A stretch of DNA of 64,000 nucleotides from Monosporascus cannonballus (Eukaryota > Ascomycota > Sordariomycetes > Xylariales): the NCBI GenBank assembly GCA_004154925.1, contig QJNS01000075.1:124001-188000 (forward strand), in the 5' to 3' direction. This document shows positions 48,146-60,879 of the stretch, in pieces. How positions within the stretch are numbered: the first letter of the stretch is position 1; each line of letters opens with the position of its first letter. The position numbers and the translations under genes are program-made. The notes beneath the pieces were generated by a model. It saw only the letters and a program-made list of their open reading frames with translations, ran no database searches and was not told the origin of the DNA.

Positions 48146-49150
48146 GTTTCAGCAGCTGCTCGCCGCGGCTGCGATGAACTAGCCCATTTAGGCCTGGTTG
48201 CCAAGGGTACATCAAAAAAATCTTCGCGGCTGCCTGTTGATGAAGTCTCCCGACGACCACTTCCTGATAGGGAAAGGCGTTATGCTTATACGGGGCAAGT
48301 GGCGAAAAGCTACAAACTTCGCGGCCGCTGAGATCCATCGAACACACCCTAAGGAACGAACTCCGGACCCCCTTGGAAAAGGCTCCGCACCCAGCCGTTC
48401 GACCACCACCTAAGACCCGCAGAGCCTCATCGCTCTCGTACCCTCCGAGACAACAAGTTCAAAAGTACTTGTTCGGCTCTTGTTTCCCTCAAACTCAGTT
48501 TATCCACACCATCCACATGATTACCACCTTACAGGAACGGTCTCCGCAAATTCGTCGGGAGACCAATCGCAGCGTGAATTCTAGTCGGAACCACTGGACC
48601 GTGGACCACAACCTGAGTCTCGCGGTATCACATGTAGCAGTGACAGTTTTTGCCCTCGTTTTAACGCAGTAAGCTTGCGAAAGAAATGGGCGAGGGTTAT
48701 TGTGTCGAAATTCCGCTACCCTTAGAGCTGACTCCGGCATTTGGATCTTGGCTCGCCCAAATAAGAAAGTAAAGGTAAGCGCATTATGCGGTCCGTACAT
48801 GGGTCCTCCCAGAGCCGGGGGGGCGAAACCCCCCGGCCGGTGGTATGACGGCTTGCGAGGCCTGCGCCAAAGGCCGGCATGCATGGTCGACGTTTTAGTC
48901 GCCGTACCTTTAACGCTATTAAAACGAGGGCCTATTGTGCCTGCTGCGGCGACCCGGTAGCCTCACATCTGTGAGGCTCCGAGACAATCTCAGGAGGGTC
49001 TGTACAATTGGTGTGGATCGCTACCTGTCTGTTAGGTCTTTGCATACAGGCTAAGCAGCGGCTTGGACAAGGAAGAAAAGGACTTTTGAGGGGTGGAGCT
49101 GGGTTAAACGGCCTTACGTAATGATCCGGTTAGCGAAACAAGGCCCATTT
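48146..49150. other. GC-rich, RIP-free island, right part, with strong hairpins; function unknown
   Basis: About 1 kb of GC-rich DNA between two AT-rich blocks. Frames of 65-129 codons are open on both strands at once (minus 48102-48347, 48212-48409 and 48495-48884; plus 48198-48413, 48373-48672 and 48700-48960). This is what GC-rich non-coding DNA gives, and none shows a family I know. Structure is more striking: GCCGGGGGG-CGAAA-CCCCCCGGC at about 48815-48838 is a stable hairpin with a GAAA loop. AGCCTCACA/TGTGAGGCT pairs at 48959-48978. A 13-bp inverted repeat at 48652-48664/48919-48931 brackets the GAAA hairpin. It could be an RNA gene, a small mobile element or a gene remnant. Confidence 0.45.
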
Positions 49151-49499
49151 GGTCGTATTTTAACGTTTAATACTAATATTTAATTTAAAGTAATTTATAT
49201 ATATATAAAAGCTTAATTTTAAATTATTATTTTTCGCTTAATAAACCACAATTAATTAATAAAATATTTTCGAAAAATATTAATTAATAATATCACTTAA
49301 TAAAATTATTAAAATTATTTAATATTAAATTTAATTATTAACTTTCGTTAAAACGTTGCTTTATAAAATAAGTATAAGTCTAAGCCGCACTTTCTACGCT
49401 CAGCCAAATATATAGAAAATTATTTTATAATATATTAAAAATATGCGTGTATTTACTGTATTATTTTTTTATAGTTTTTTAAAATAAAAAGAATTACAA
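49151..49499. other. AT-rich stretch between the island and element E, nothing recognised
   Basis: Abrupt drop in GC from about 49155. No frames or repeats of note. The last five bases, TACAA (49495-49499), are the expected target duplication of element E, whose partner lies outside the window. Confidence 0.45.
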
Positions 49500-49878
49500 T
49501 ATAATAGCTAGGCGATTTAACCAACTGTTAAATCTTAGGCGTACGGGTTTATATTAATTACAATATCGTAGGACGTTATAATAATACATATAATAACGTA
49601 TTATATTTCGATATATTAAAAGTATTTTAAATTACAATATTACATTGCAAATTAATATTATTTAAATTATGGAAATAACAAACGTATGTATATTAATTTT
49701 TAATATTACCGTTCGTTTTTACTTAATTATGTTTAGCGAATTTTTGCTAAATAGTTGCTTAATATTAATTAATTGTATTTAGCAGATTTTTGTTAAGTAT
49801 TTATTACGTAATCTAAAAGGTGGTCCGTATTATTTTTGTTAACCGTTTTTTAAGACCGGAACTTGTTAAATCGTAATA
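49500..49878 (-). repeat. Element E 3' LTR
   Basis: 379 bp. The minus-strand start TATTACGATTT and end AGCTATTATA are decayed forms of the shared termini. The TTAGCA-containing middle identifies the B subfamily. Confidence 0.85.
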
Positions 49879-50519
49879 CGATTTTTTCCCCCTTTAATTT
49901 TGCGCTTAAGAGTTTATTTTTCCTAGTAAATATTATTACTTTTTTACGATATCGGGTTGTATTACTAAAAATCGTCGTTAAGTTATTTTTATTATTTATC
50001 GGCAAAACTTATTTGTTATTTTTAACGATTGTAATTTTTGAAATTATGTTATATTTTTTATATTTTTTGAAGAATAAAAATACGAAATAATGGAAAATAT
50101 TTTAAATTATAAAACTTACGTTAAACGTAATTACTTTTACGATAAAATTGGTATTTTTTTTCTTTTTTGAAAAATATTTATACCGAAAATTAACGTTTAA
50201 AAGGAAAGAAGGTTTTTATAAAAAAGGTTTTTTGAAATTAGAAAAACGTTATTAATAAGAGATAAATAAAGTTATTACTTATTTAATTTGTTTTCGAAAA
50301 TAAAAAACGTTTTTATTCAAAAAGAATAAAAATAATATAATGAAAGTTATAATCGTTCGAAAAGTTAAAGAAATAAAAACGTTAAAAATAAGTTATTGCC
50401 GAAATTTCTATTATCATATTAATTTTTTCCATTAATTCCATAAATTAATTTAGTATCGGTAATATCGATTAATTTGTCGCAAATATTAATTAGAATACGA
50501 TTATTTCCGATAATTTTGT

Positions 50520-51800
50520 TATTGCTGGTAAATGTTTTTTTAATAGGTATTAAGCGTTAATAAGGTTTTTGGCAGGTTTTTAGGTATTTTCGAAATTGGA
50601 GTGCTTTTTTTATTTAATTAGATATTAGATAAATCCGTTTTGTTTTTATATGTCGAAAAAAAGTTATTTCGTATATTTATTTTTTATTTTTATATCGTTT
50701 TATACCGTATGTATTTTAATTGCATTTGTTATTAATTCGAATAAAAAACGTAAAGAATTAAATAAATTTAACTTTTAGTAGAAATATTATTTAATAATTT
50801 TTTGCAGATTGTTTTAGCGATTTAATCTGAACCGATATATTTAAAATTAATTTTTTGTATTTGGTTATTTTCTTTAAATATTTTCTGTAATAAGAAAAAT
50901 TACTTTTTCCCTTTTCGAAGATTAATTTTTTTAACTTGTTTCAGTTATAATATTTATTTATTTAATTTTATACAAATTTTAATTCTGTTTTTATTTCTTA
51001 ATATAAGTATTATAATTATTTTAATATAATGATTATTTTAATGTGAATTAAATTATTATGGCATATGTTGTGAGTAAATTTTTAATATAAAGCCAAAATT
51101 TACATTTAATAATATGATTGTGATATTTTCCTAATAATTGGTATTATAAATTAATTACATAATTAGTAAAGTTTTAATTTAATTATTTTATTCGTAATTA
51201 ATGTAATATTATAAATGAAGTTTTAAGGTTTACTTTATGTATTTTATTGATCTATTTATTTGAAGTTTAAATATATTAAATAATTTATAATTTAGGTTGA
51301 TTTGAAGTATAAGGCTTTATTGAAACTTTAATATAAATATTAATTCTTTATTTAAAATACTTTTTAATAATAATTCGTATATATTTAATATCTATTTGAA
51401 AATATATATATTATTTATTCAATATTTATATTTTGATATTATAATAAGAAATAGAAAAGTTTCGTAAATCGATTAATAATTACGAAAATATCATTATAAT
51501 ACATTTTTAAAATGAGATTTTTCAATATAAAAAATGTAGTAATAAAGTTAAATATAATTGAATATTATAATTATTTTACCATTAGTAATAACTATAATTT
51601 TCAATATAATTTATATTATTGCAATTTCATTTGGCGCAAATATCGTATTGCCGTATACGTTTTTATATTATTAATTTTATTTTAGGAAAAAAAAATATAC
51701 GTTAAAGCGGTTTTAAGGTTTTATAAATCCTTAAATATCCGTATAATTAATATTGGTATATTTGTTATATGAAATATTTCAGATATTTTTTCAATATTTA
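50520..51800 (-). pseudogene. Element E chromodomain and integrase remnant
   Basis: 50530-50650 matches the chromodomain region of element B (10450-10560) nearly base for base with extra transitions. The integrase is further right. A 75-codon plus-strand frame at 49863-50090, just left of this, is antisense to the 3' untranslated region. Confidence 0.7.
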
Positions 51801-52049
51801 GATTTTATTTGTTTTTTAATTTTTTAAGAACTCGTTGTTATATTATTAAATTTGTTAATATAGATTAAATGGTATTACCTAAATTATCGTAATTTATTAC
51901 GAGCGTAAATATATTTTTATAATAATATCTAAAATTATATAATAAATTTTAATTAATTCTTTTGCAAAGTTTAAATATTGATTTAAGGTATTTATTTTAT
52001 TGTTTTTTAAGTTCTTCCTATAAATAATAATAAATTCGAAATCCGTTAA

Positions 52050-53200
52050 TATTTTTGTCTAACGAAATTATCGTTCGGTAAATATTTTAATTATAGTAAA
52101 TCAAGTAAAATTTTAATAATTGATATAAATTTTAATTTAATACACATTTCCTTTTAGAAAATTCTTAAATTTTCGAAATACTATAATAATAACCATAAAT
52201 TCTTTATTTAAAATACTGTAATTGAATTCGATTTTTTTAGTTTTATACGAAAAGAAATATAATAAGATATAATTCATTTTAGTTATTTTATTAACCGATT
52301 ATTACGTTTAATACGTAATTCGATATATCGGTTTTTAATTTAACAAAACTGTTTATTTTATATAAAATTAACATTAATTCGCTAGAAATTATATTTTTAA
52401 TATTTTAAAATATTTGTTTTAATTTGGACGTCTATTTAAATTTTTCTTTTCGTAAAATTCTTTAAAAGTATAATTATTTTACTAAAGTTTTCAAAACACT
52501 TTTTATAATAATTAACGAATCCAAAAAATACATATATCTTTTTAATTATTATTATTGTTTATTATTGTATAATAATAATAATTTTTTGCATTTATTTTAT
52601 AATATTTTAAGATAATAATATATTATAAATGTTTTATTTTTTGCTTATAGACTTAACCTTTTTGTACTAATAAATAATTTTATATTTTGTAAAATTTAAA
52701 GAATTTTATAAATATATTTTATATACTTTTTTTAGTTTCTAAGAAACTAAAAAGTTTGTTAAAATAATATATAACGAAAATATTAAGATATTTTCGTAGC
52801 AAATAATTTGGTATCCATTAGAAAATTATTATTACGTTTGGAAATTCTACTAATATAGTTAAATACTTAAATAATCCGGATTTTGTTTTAAAAGTTATTT
52901 TTTACTCGTATTTTTTTAGGTTTTAAAAAAGGTATATTTATTTTAAAAATTAAACCTTATAAAATATTTAGTTCTGTAAAATGAATTTTGTATTTTTATA
53001 ATCAAAATTAATAATATTCAATTTTTAAAAACAATATTATTTAAGTATTAATAATTACTTATAAATCTTAACTTATTAATCTTGTTTAATATAAAAAATA
53101 TAAAGTATTTTGTTAATAATTTTAAAAATTAACTTTATTTTTTATAACCGAGTTTCTAGGTATTTTTCAAAAATACGTAATTTATATTTGTTAAAGTTAT
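52050..53200 (-). pseudogene. Element E RNase H and reverse transcriptase remnant
   Basis: The minus strand near 52742-52795 reads LNIFVIYYFNKLFSF, the catalytic box with YLDD decayed to YFNK. RNase H lies at about 52060-52400. This is the most degraded of the A/B-type polymerase copies. Confidence 0.7.
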
Positions 53201-53559
53201 AAATTAGATAAAACTTTATTAAAAATTGTTTTTTAAAAAAATATTTTATAATTTTATTTATTATATTTTAATAATTTCGCATTGAATGGTTTTTTGAAAA
53301 TTTATTTATATTTATAATATTATAACAAAATATTTATTAAATTTTGTGATTTTTCAAATTATTATTCTTTTAAAATAATCTTTAATTATTTTAATTTCGT
53401 TTTAATAATAATAACAATACGTCGTATTTTTTGATACTTATTTTTTTTATATTTTATTCTTTTAAGTAATAAGATTTTTACTATATTCTTATATTTATAT
53501 TTATCGTTATTATCGATTAAATATTATAATCTTGTTTTGTTTCGTTTATTAATAAAAAT

Positions 53560-54423
53560 AAAATAAATTTTATTCAGCCAGTTTTTCCGTTAAATAAAAC
53601 TTCGTATTAACGTATTTATAGTAATTCTAAGATTATATCGTAATTCTTAAATAAAACGATATCGAAATTAATTAATTAATATTATTTTTGGATAAAAATC
53701 TTAAAATACTTAATTTCGCGTATAACCTTTCCCTTATTATTATCAAATTTTTAATTTTCGATATTTATCCTTATATAAGGTTTTAATTTAAGTTTTTATA
53801 ACAATTTAAATTTATTAACCATATTTGATATAATATAATTCCTATTTAAAACTCTGTAATCTATTCTTGCAATATATTAATACGTTCTTATTCCTATATT
53901 TCAAAATAATCAGGTTATGGACGATGTTTATCATTATATTTAATATTTTTTTCGAAAATTTCTTTTGATTTCTTTAGGTTTCGTTATTTTATAACTTTTT
54001 TATAAATAATGTTTCTTTTTAATTCTGATTAAAATTTATCAAATTTTATTTATGTTTTTACATTTTACACGTTAAGTTATTATATTTATTATTATTATCG
54101 GTGTATTTTTTTCCGTATTATATTAATTATGTTTTATTTTATTATAATTCTTTTATCTGATATATTTTTTATATTTCCGATTATAATTTATTATACGCCG
54201 TTTTAAGTATTATCTTAAAGATTTTCTATAAATTAACGTATTTTTTAATAATTTTCTTTATAAAAAATATTTTAAATATTAAATAAAAATAGAGATTTAT
54301 ATTAATTTCTTAATATTATTTTTAATTATACGTTAAATTAACCTTTTTCCGTTTAATAATTACATTATTAGAAATAATAAACAAGACTTTTTTGCGAGTA
54401 TTATTTTTTTAAGATATCGTTTT
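53560..54423 (-). pseudogene. Element E protease/spacer remnant, truncated by element F
   Basis: Collinear with 13520-14360 of element B. It breaks at the GTTTT immediately before element F's TGTTATGACC. Confidence 0.6.
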
Positions 54424-54736
54424 TGTTATGACCCGACAAGCTGCAGCCCCGGAAAACGGTCGCAACAGAAAAATAACTAAGCCATGTGGGTCGAGTTACG
54501 TAATGGCTCGATAAGGACGGAAAAAGCAAGATATAATACATTTATTATTTTCATAATTTAAATAGGTTTAGCTTATAATACTCATTAATACGAATCGTTT
54601 GTAATACGCTTTTATATTCTTAATATTAAGAAAAATAATTAAGTTATTTCATTATTATAAAATCCCACGATATTCTTATTAATATAAACCCGTACAATCA
54701 AGGTTTAATAATTGGTTAAACCGCTTAATCGTTATA
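54424..54736 (+). repeat. Element F 5' LTR (313-bp variant)
   Basis: The first 18 bases align ungapped with A's TGTCACGACCTGACAAGC. The last part (AATATAAACCCG ... GGTTAAACCGC) also matches. The middle, with GTGGGTCGAGTTACG, is shorter and different from both the A and B types. Confidence 0.82.
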
Positions 54737-54779
54737 CGTTGCAAATTTTTATTTAATAATACTGTTAGATTTTAAGCAA

Positions 54780-55437
54780 TATTTAATACTATCAGAATAT
54801 CCATTAACGTTTAGAAAACCCGTATTTAGCAGCTTTAAACTCGAATTTGGGAACTGGAAAAAAAATTCGACAAATTAAGGTTATATTACTTGCCCAAGCC
54901 TTTTTCGCCCGTATAAAACCAAGGAAACCGGAACTCTATAATAAAAAAGATAACCTTTAAACTTTCTTAACTTAGATACGAGTTTACTTTGGTTTTTTAG
55001 ATTTTGACGACCTTGCAGATCAGGTTTTAGTAATAAAAATATGCCTAACGGGAAACGTTATTAATCAATTTAAGCCCATTATAAGAAATTTTCTGGAAAT
55101 AAAAAAATCGGATAAAAAGAATTTTATTAATAAGATTTTTTTACTTTATATCAATTTCGAAAATAAAATACGCGATAATTTCGGTAATCCGGATAAAAAA
55201 CGATTTACGGTTTAATAATTTTTACAATTCCGATAAAAAAATCTATATCTAAATACGCCGTAATCTTTAAAAACTTTACGGTTAAGGCGGGATAAAGAAA
55301 TAACGAAACCGATACCTTTATTAATATGTTTTATAAAAGGTTAAAAGATAATATAAAAAATAAAATTATTCGGATTAAATAATTAGTTGCTCTGGATCGG
55401 TATATCGTAAAAATAATTAAAATCAATAATTAACAGT
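54780..55437 (+). pseudogene. Element F gag remnant, capsid part
   Basis: The best-preserved capsid in the window. A charged coiled-coil-like start (ELEKKFDKLR near 54855-54885) is followed by KPRKPELYNKKDN, then FLDFDDLADQVLVIKICLTG, FKPIIRNFLEIKKSD and NFGNPDKKRF. This matches the retrotransposon gag family pattern of a fungal Gypsy capsid. It is cut at 55437 by element G; the frame resumes after 61074. Confidence 0.8.
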
Positions 55438-55627
55438 TGTGACGGGCATAATGCGTAGGTTGAACGGAGGCACGGCCCAACAAAGGTTTATATTTAAGGT
55501 GAGGAGGGAAGGGGAGAAACAGCTAGTTACCAACGAGGTGGCTGCTCCCTATATACATATGGGTAAGCTCGGGCTAAGGAGTTCGCTCCGTAAGCCCGAA
55601 CTGCCTTATAGGTTTTAGCCTGTAACA
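55438..55627 (-). repeat. Element G 3' LTR
   Basis: GC-rich. Minus-strand ends are TGTTACAGGC and CCGTCACA. A strong hairpin (AGCTCGGGCT ... AGCCCGAACT) lies at 55566-55602. Differences from the other LTR are transitions in the stretches I compared. Confidence 0.92.
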
Positions 55628-56100
55628 TCACCCCTTTCCTCGCCTTTAAGGAGTAACGAGGCTGCGGCGAGGCGGTAGCGGCGGCTTTGCTTATACCTTT
55701 TTCCTCTTATCCCTATTCGTACCTTTATGTTTTTACCGACCCCGTTTCCGTTTCCGAATAACTTTTCGAAGTTATTAAAGGTAGCTGTATTTTCGAAGCT
55801 GTTACGTAACTTTTATACCGGTTCGGCATAGCCTGCCTATTTTACGAATAGCTTTTTTCGGCGACCGCGGCCTACGCGTTTATTTTCAACTTTTAATATA
55901 TATTTTATTATATATTTCTTTTCCTTTTTTTCTGATAATATCGGTAATAATTAATTATTATTTAAAATCTAGTTAAATAATAGGTTTTTTTATTATTAAT
56001 TTTAAAAGGTTTACGTCGAATTTCGGGTATATTTCCGACGATATGTTTAGCTTTACGGTATTATACAACGTAATTGCGGTAACCTTATATTTAATATATA
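55628..56100 (-). other. Element G 3' untranslated region, GC-richer, with polypurine tract
   Basis: The purine tract at 55629-55645 (minus strand AGGAAAGGGGTGA). Next to it is GCGGCGAGGCGGTAGCGGCGGC (plus strand, about 55662-55685), unusually GC-rich for this window. No frame was recognised. Confidence 0.55.
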
Positions 56101-56299
56101 TTTAAAAAATGTTTTTTAAATAATTATAAAATAATTACGTTTTTTAAGTTTAATTATATTAAGTTTTTTATTTCAAAACGCGATACTTACTTTTTGAAAA
56201 TATTAATTAATTATTTTATCCGGGCTTAAACCAATATTATAATAACTTATATAAATTCCGTACTTTTTTATAACTTTTTAATAAAATTAATAACCTTTT

Positions 56300-57150
56300 C
56301 CGTTTCGGGGGTTAATTAAGGAGTTATAAGTATTTTGTTAATAAGCTTTATATTATATCCGTAAGTTAAGAAAAAAAAGTTTATTTTTAACGAACAGTTC
56401 CTGTCGTTAAAAGCTAACTGTACTGCCGGTAAAAACTTAACCCAGTTATATTGTACGTAATTTATAATATAACGGAAATACGTAAAAATCTTTTGGTTAA
56501 CTTTTTCGGTAATTTTGTCCGTTTAGAAATAAAAAAATATATCAAGTTATTGCTGTATATTTATTAAGTTATATAAATAAGTCCAAAATTTACTTATTTA
56601 ATTATTCTTTTTAACGGATATTAATTTTTTGGGAAAACCGGAATATTTTTAATAATAGGAAATAAAGTATTAAATATATATTTTTGCGTTTATGTTAAAT
56701 ATCGACTTTAAGATAACCGTTTTCGTTAAGCGATCGTAAAAAACTATAAAAAAACGGAGGTTCTTTTTTTGCTTTATTAATAAGTCGACCATAAAGTTTA
56801 CCGAAAGATTTAAATAAAATCGATTTGGAATAAATAAAGGCCGTAATAACCTTTTTTTCGTTTCCTTTTATACGTATAACCTGCTATATACGTCGCAATT
56901 ACGGCAAAAGCGGCATATATTCTAAGTTTATCCCAGTTAATAATAATTACAGATTAATATTACTAACGTAACGTTTTTTCCTGGGTAGCCGGTAATATGG
57001 GAATTATATATCCGTTAAATTAATAACGTTCGAAACGGTTTTTAAGTAAGGACCTAAATATATTTTTTAAATTGTAAAAAACCTTTAGGATCGAAAAAAT
57101 ATTCCGTTATAAAAACCTTTACCGCGCTTATAGCTAGGGAGAAATTACGT
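56300..57150 (-). pseudogene. Element G integrase remnant
   Basis: On the minus strand, CRNCDVYSR at about 56900-56930 is the CC half of the HHCC zinc-binding region. It is followed by a LLRPLFIPNR linker, NFMVDLL with the first catalytic Asp (about 56780-56805) and YDRLTKTVI (about 56715-56745). The spacing is as in Gypsy integrases. The later catalytic residues were not confirmed. Confidence 0.75.
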
Positions 57151-57559
57151 AATTTTTGGGTTACGGCTGTATATACCATATTTAAGGTTTTATTTTTGGT
57201 AACTTTTAAGTTTTATATTTTTTAAAGGTTTTTTTCGAGGAATATTTCCTTACCGGGGAGTATAACCTGTTGTTTGTTATTACCTTACTTTAGGTAAATT
57301 GCGATTATTAAGATTTTTTAAATTTGTATCGGTTCGTTAAATAATTATTTTTTTATTTAACCGGATTATACGTTTTTTAAGTTTAATATTTTTTTTCGCT
57401 GTAAGATACGTTTTATGGCTTACGAAACATAATATCGGGTCGATTTGTTAATTTATTAAGGCGATATTTAAATACGAAATTAAAGGCGGATAAGAAACCG
57501 GTTTATTAAATTTGCCTTTTAATAAATTTACGGATATTTATAAAATATTAAAAGTTTAC

Positions 57560-57965
57560 GTAATATATTAGGATTATAAAAAGGCTAATTAGCTTTTCAA
57601 GTTTTTCTTTTTTATTTTATTAATGCTTTAACGATAATTAATAATTTTTTATCGTATATTTCGCAATTATATTTAATTAATAATAATTTTCGTAAAAAAT
57701 ACGTAATTAATTGCAAGTACCTTAACGAATCGAATTAGGACAAATATTTTTTAATTACCTAGCCGGAATAATTTGTTTTTATTACCGTTTTTTTTCGGAA
57801 TCTTAATACGTAAGGATAGGCGCTATAATAAAAAGCTTTTTAAATTAGTCGAAGGTTTATTATTTCTTATTCTTTTAATAAAAGGGGGTCCTTTTCCGAA
57901 TTAGTCGTAAAAGGGAAGCCGTTATTCCGTTAAAATCTTTTATAAAGGTTCGGTAAAAATTAACG
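57560..57965 (-). pseudogene. Element G RNase H and connection remnant
   Basis: The minus strand reads FIKDFNGITASLLRLIRK, then a TFD block and FIIAPILTY (57780-57960), the conserved region linking reverse transcriptase and RNase H. It continues with TNYSG and YNCEIYDKKLLIIVKALIK (about 57570-57775). Confidence 0.85.
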
Positions 57966-57989
57966 AACCCGATAAAATTCCTAACCCCT

Positions 57990-58600
57990 TTTACGTTAAT
58001 AAGGGCCTTTTATTCTCGAATAATGATTATTTTCTTAGGATTAACTTTTAAGTTTATTTTTGGTTCGATAATAAATTTTAAGTACTTTATTTTTTGGATT
58101 GTAAATTCGTATTTATCCGGGTCCAGTTTTAATCCTGTTTTCGCTAAACGGCGGAATATCAACTTAACTTTAGCCATATAATCGGTTCGAAAACCGGACA
58201 AATAAATTAATATATTATTTATATATACGAAATAAAAATTATGAAGGTAACGCTTTAACGTAATATTAATATAACGTTAAAAGGTAGCCGGTATACCGCT
58301 AAAGCCGAATAAGTATATTAGTTATTTGAAAAACCCAAAACGTATACGAAACGTAATTTTTTATTCGTTTTCCTGGCGGATACGTAACTGGTAAAAAGCT
58401 GTTCGAACGTTAAACTTTATAAACCATTAGGCTTATAATAAGGTTTGTAACGTTTCTTTTATTAACGAAATGGGATAACGGTTTCGTTTCGTAATCTTAT
58501 TTAATTTCTTATAATTTACGTAAAACCGTAAATTCTCATTAGGTTTTTTTACGAATAATATCGGGATATTTATAAGAAAACTACTAACTCGAATCTAATT
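57990..58600 (-). pseudogene. Element G reverse transcriptase remnant
   Basis: A 63-codon uninterrupted piece (58010-58201) contains LAKTGLKLDPDKYEFTIQKI and YLKFIIEP, the block just after the catalytic box. The box itself, 58202-58240 on the minus strand, reads FVYINNILIYLSGF, where family members have YxDDILIYS; both Asp are now Asn. This is the longest surviving genuine pol frame in the window. Confidence 0.88.
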
Positions 58601-58899
58601 TTTATTAAGCAAATTTATAAATATTTTATGTAAAATTAATAATTTCTTTTTTAATATCTTATATAAAAGTTTTTATAGGATTAATTTTTTAATTCAAAAT
58701 ATTTATTTCCAGGTTTATTATTACGTCGTTATTATTACGATAAAATAATATTAACGAACCTTTATTATTTATAAAAAAGTTTCGGAATTCCCGTATCTCC
58801 TTAAGAAAACGTTTTATTATATCTTTAAAGGTTAATTACGGTTTCACCTTTAAAACCTTATTAATATTTTTTATAAAAATTATAAATAATTATATCCCG

Positions 58900-60870
58900 T
58901 TTTTCTTACGGCAGTTTTACCGCATTATTATTACAAAAATTATAGCCGTTATTAAACGGGCTTTTTTATATTTCTATAACCGCCCTCTTAGGCGGTCCTT
59001 AAGTTTCTTATCGAATTATCTTTTTTCGCGTAATATGGGCGCGGTAACGTTATTTGCAAAATAAATAAGCCGTTATTTCGTTTCGTATACGATATTATTA
59101 TATTTTATTTAAAGTTTTTTTAAAATAAGGGGATAAAATAAGTTTTTAATTACGTACCCCTATATTCGTTTTAAACGGCCGTTTAAGTTTACGTTAACGT
59201 AAATAATTTTTCAAATCGCGGTTATTATAAATTCGTTATTTTTCCCTAGTCTTAACCGACGAGATATAATAAATATATGTTATAATTTTAAATGGCTGAT
59301 TAACCGTTAATTAAACGTAAAATAATAAATATATTTATTATTAATTAGGACGTTTATATATATAATATTATTAATTAAAATATTTAATATTAAAAAAGGA
59401 TTATTTAATTTATTATTAATTTTTTATAATTTTTTCTTTATTATATTCCCCCCTTATTAATAACGTTTAACATAAATTATTTTTTTAAATTTTCGTTATC
59501 CGAATCGTTATTTCTGTTAACGGCATTTTGCGAATTTATTATTATAATTTTCGTTTTAACCAGACGAAACTACTTTACGGATTTATATTTAAGGCATTTC
59601 CAGTTCGAATAGCTCGTAATAACGTAACGAAAACATTATTTTTTCCGTTTCCGAATTTTTATTTTGTTATTAAAAAGTTATTTCGTATAAGACCGGTTAT
59701 CCGAGCCTTATTCCGAATTACTCCCGGATTAATTCTTTTAATTATTCCGTTATTAATTTATAAATTTAAAAATTAACGTAATTAATTATGCGATGTTTAT
59801 TATAAGTATATCCCTTTAAACGTTTATTATTTAAGCCGATTTATTAATTTGGCCGACGTATTATTATTAATTAACCGTTCCGTTTTTTTTACCGGAATAC
59901 TAGGTCGTCGTTTTTTTACTTATATAATAATCGGATAAAACCTTTAAATAATTAATTACTTTTTTTGCTTTACGTATTTAATAATTATAATCGTTATAAG
60001 GTATATTTTTTGTAATTAACACATTACAAAATTACGTATTAATACCAGCGCTTAAAGAAATTATTTTAATTATTAAAGGTTTTATTAAGCCTGTATATTC
60101 AGTTAATTTAAGCTTAAAATCCAATATATAATTTTAAAACCTTTAATTATAATTTTGCTTTATACGTTATAATTATTTTTTAACAAATTATATTGCTTAT
60201 TTGTTTTCGAATTATTTTTTTATACAAAAAAGGAAATTATTAACGTCAAAATCCCTTCGTAATTTTTTATTTCAAATTAATAAGTAAATCGTAATTATTT
60301 TTCGATAAATATAAATATTATAATGTTTAAATAAATTGCTATAAAAAAAGCCGGAAATAAATTAGTTTTTCTTTATTTTCGTACGGAATATGGCGAAAAA
60401 CAAACGGAACATTTTTTATTTTTTGTTTTATAAAAGTTATTTTATAGGTTTACGATTTGCTTTTACAAACGCGTTATTAAGCGGTAAGCTTATTATAAGC
60501 TTTTGGCGAAATGGGTTTTATTTTATAAGGGCCTTTTTTTTCCGCTTTTATAAAAAGATATTTTTTTACTTCCGTTATCCAATTAAATAAGTTATTTATC
60601 GTTTCGTTACGGCTAAGGACCAGTTTAATAAATTTTTTTTATTATATATTAAGTTTTTAAAGCATATTTAGGAACAACTGGTACTGTAAATTTTCCTTAA
60701 TAATTCCGAACGAGGTTGGTACCGTGGGTTCGTTTATGGTTTCGTCGGTTATGTTATTTCGCAGTTACCTTGTTATAAGATTTTCTTTGGTTTATTATCC
60801 GTAACCAAGGTATTCTTAGAAAGCGTTTCGCTTTTATTTAACTTCCTGAAAACTGTAATAAATTATAACC
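58900..60870 (-). pseudogene. Element G gag/protease region, unreadable in detail
   Basis: By position this should hold gag and protease. I could not identify a capsid block or zinc knuckle by eye. Plus-strand frames at 59528-59776 (82 codons) and 60390-60590 (66 codons) are antisense and rich in Phe/Arg/Lys, as complements of Lys/Glu-rich gag would be. Confidence 0.45.
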
Positions 60871-60879
60871 TTGAATATA

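Larger units (their letters stand above)
49500..54423 (-). mobile_element. Element E: Ty3/Gypsy of the B subfamily, left part, interrupted by element F
   Basis: Begins with a 379-bp LTR of the B type (49500-49878), which is the 3' LTR because coding runs on the minus strand. The chromodomain, integrase, RNase H, reverse transcriptase and protease regions of element B follow in the same order and spacing as far as 54423. There the sequence stops abruptly at the 5' end of element F. The gag and 5' LTR should lie beyond the window. It is more heavily mutated than B. Confidence 0.85.

Noticed and set aside
48102..48960. Overlapping frames of 61-129 codons on both strands
   Set aside because: They overlap each other in opposite directions in GC-rich DNA, share no recognisable domain, and one starts inside element D's LTR. 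Kept only as part of the island description.
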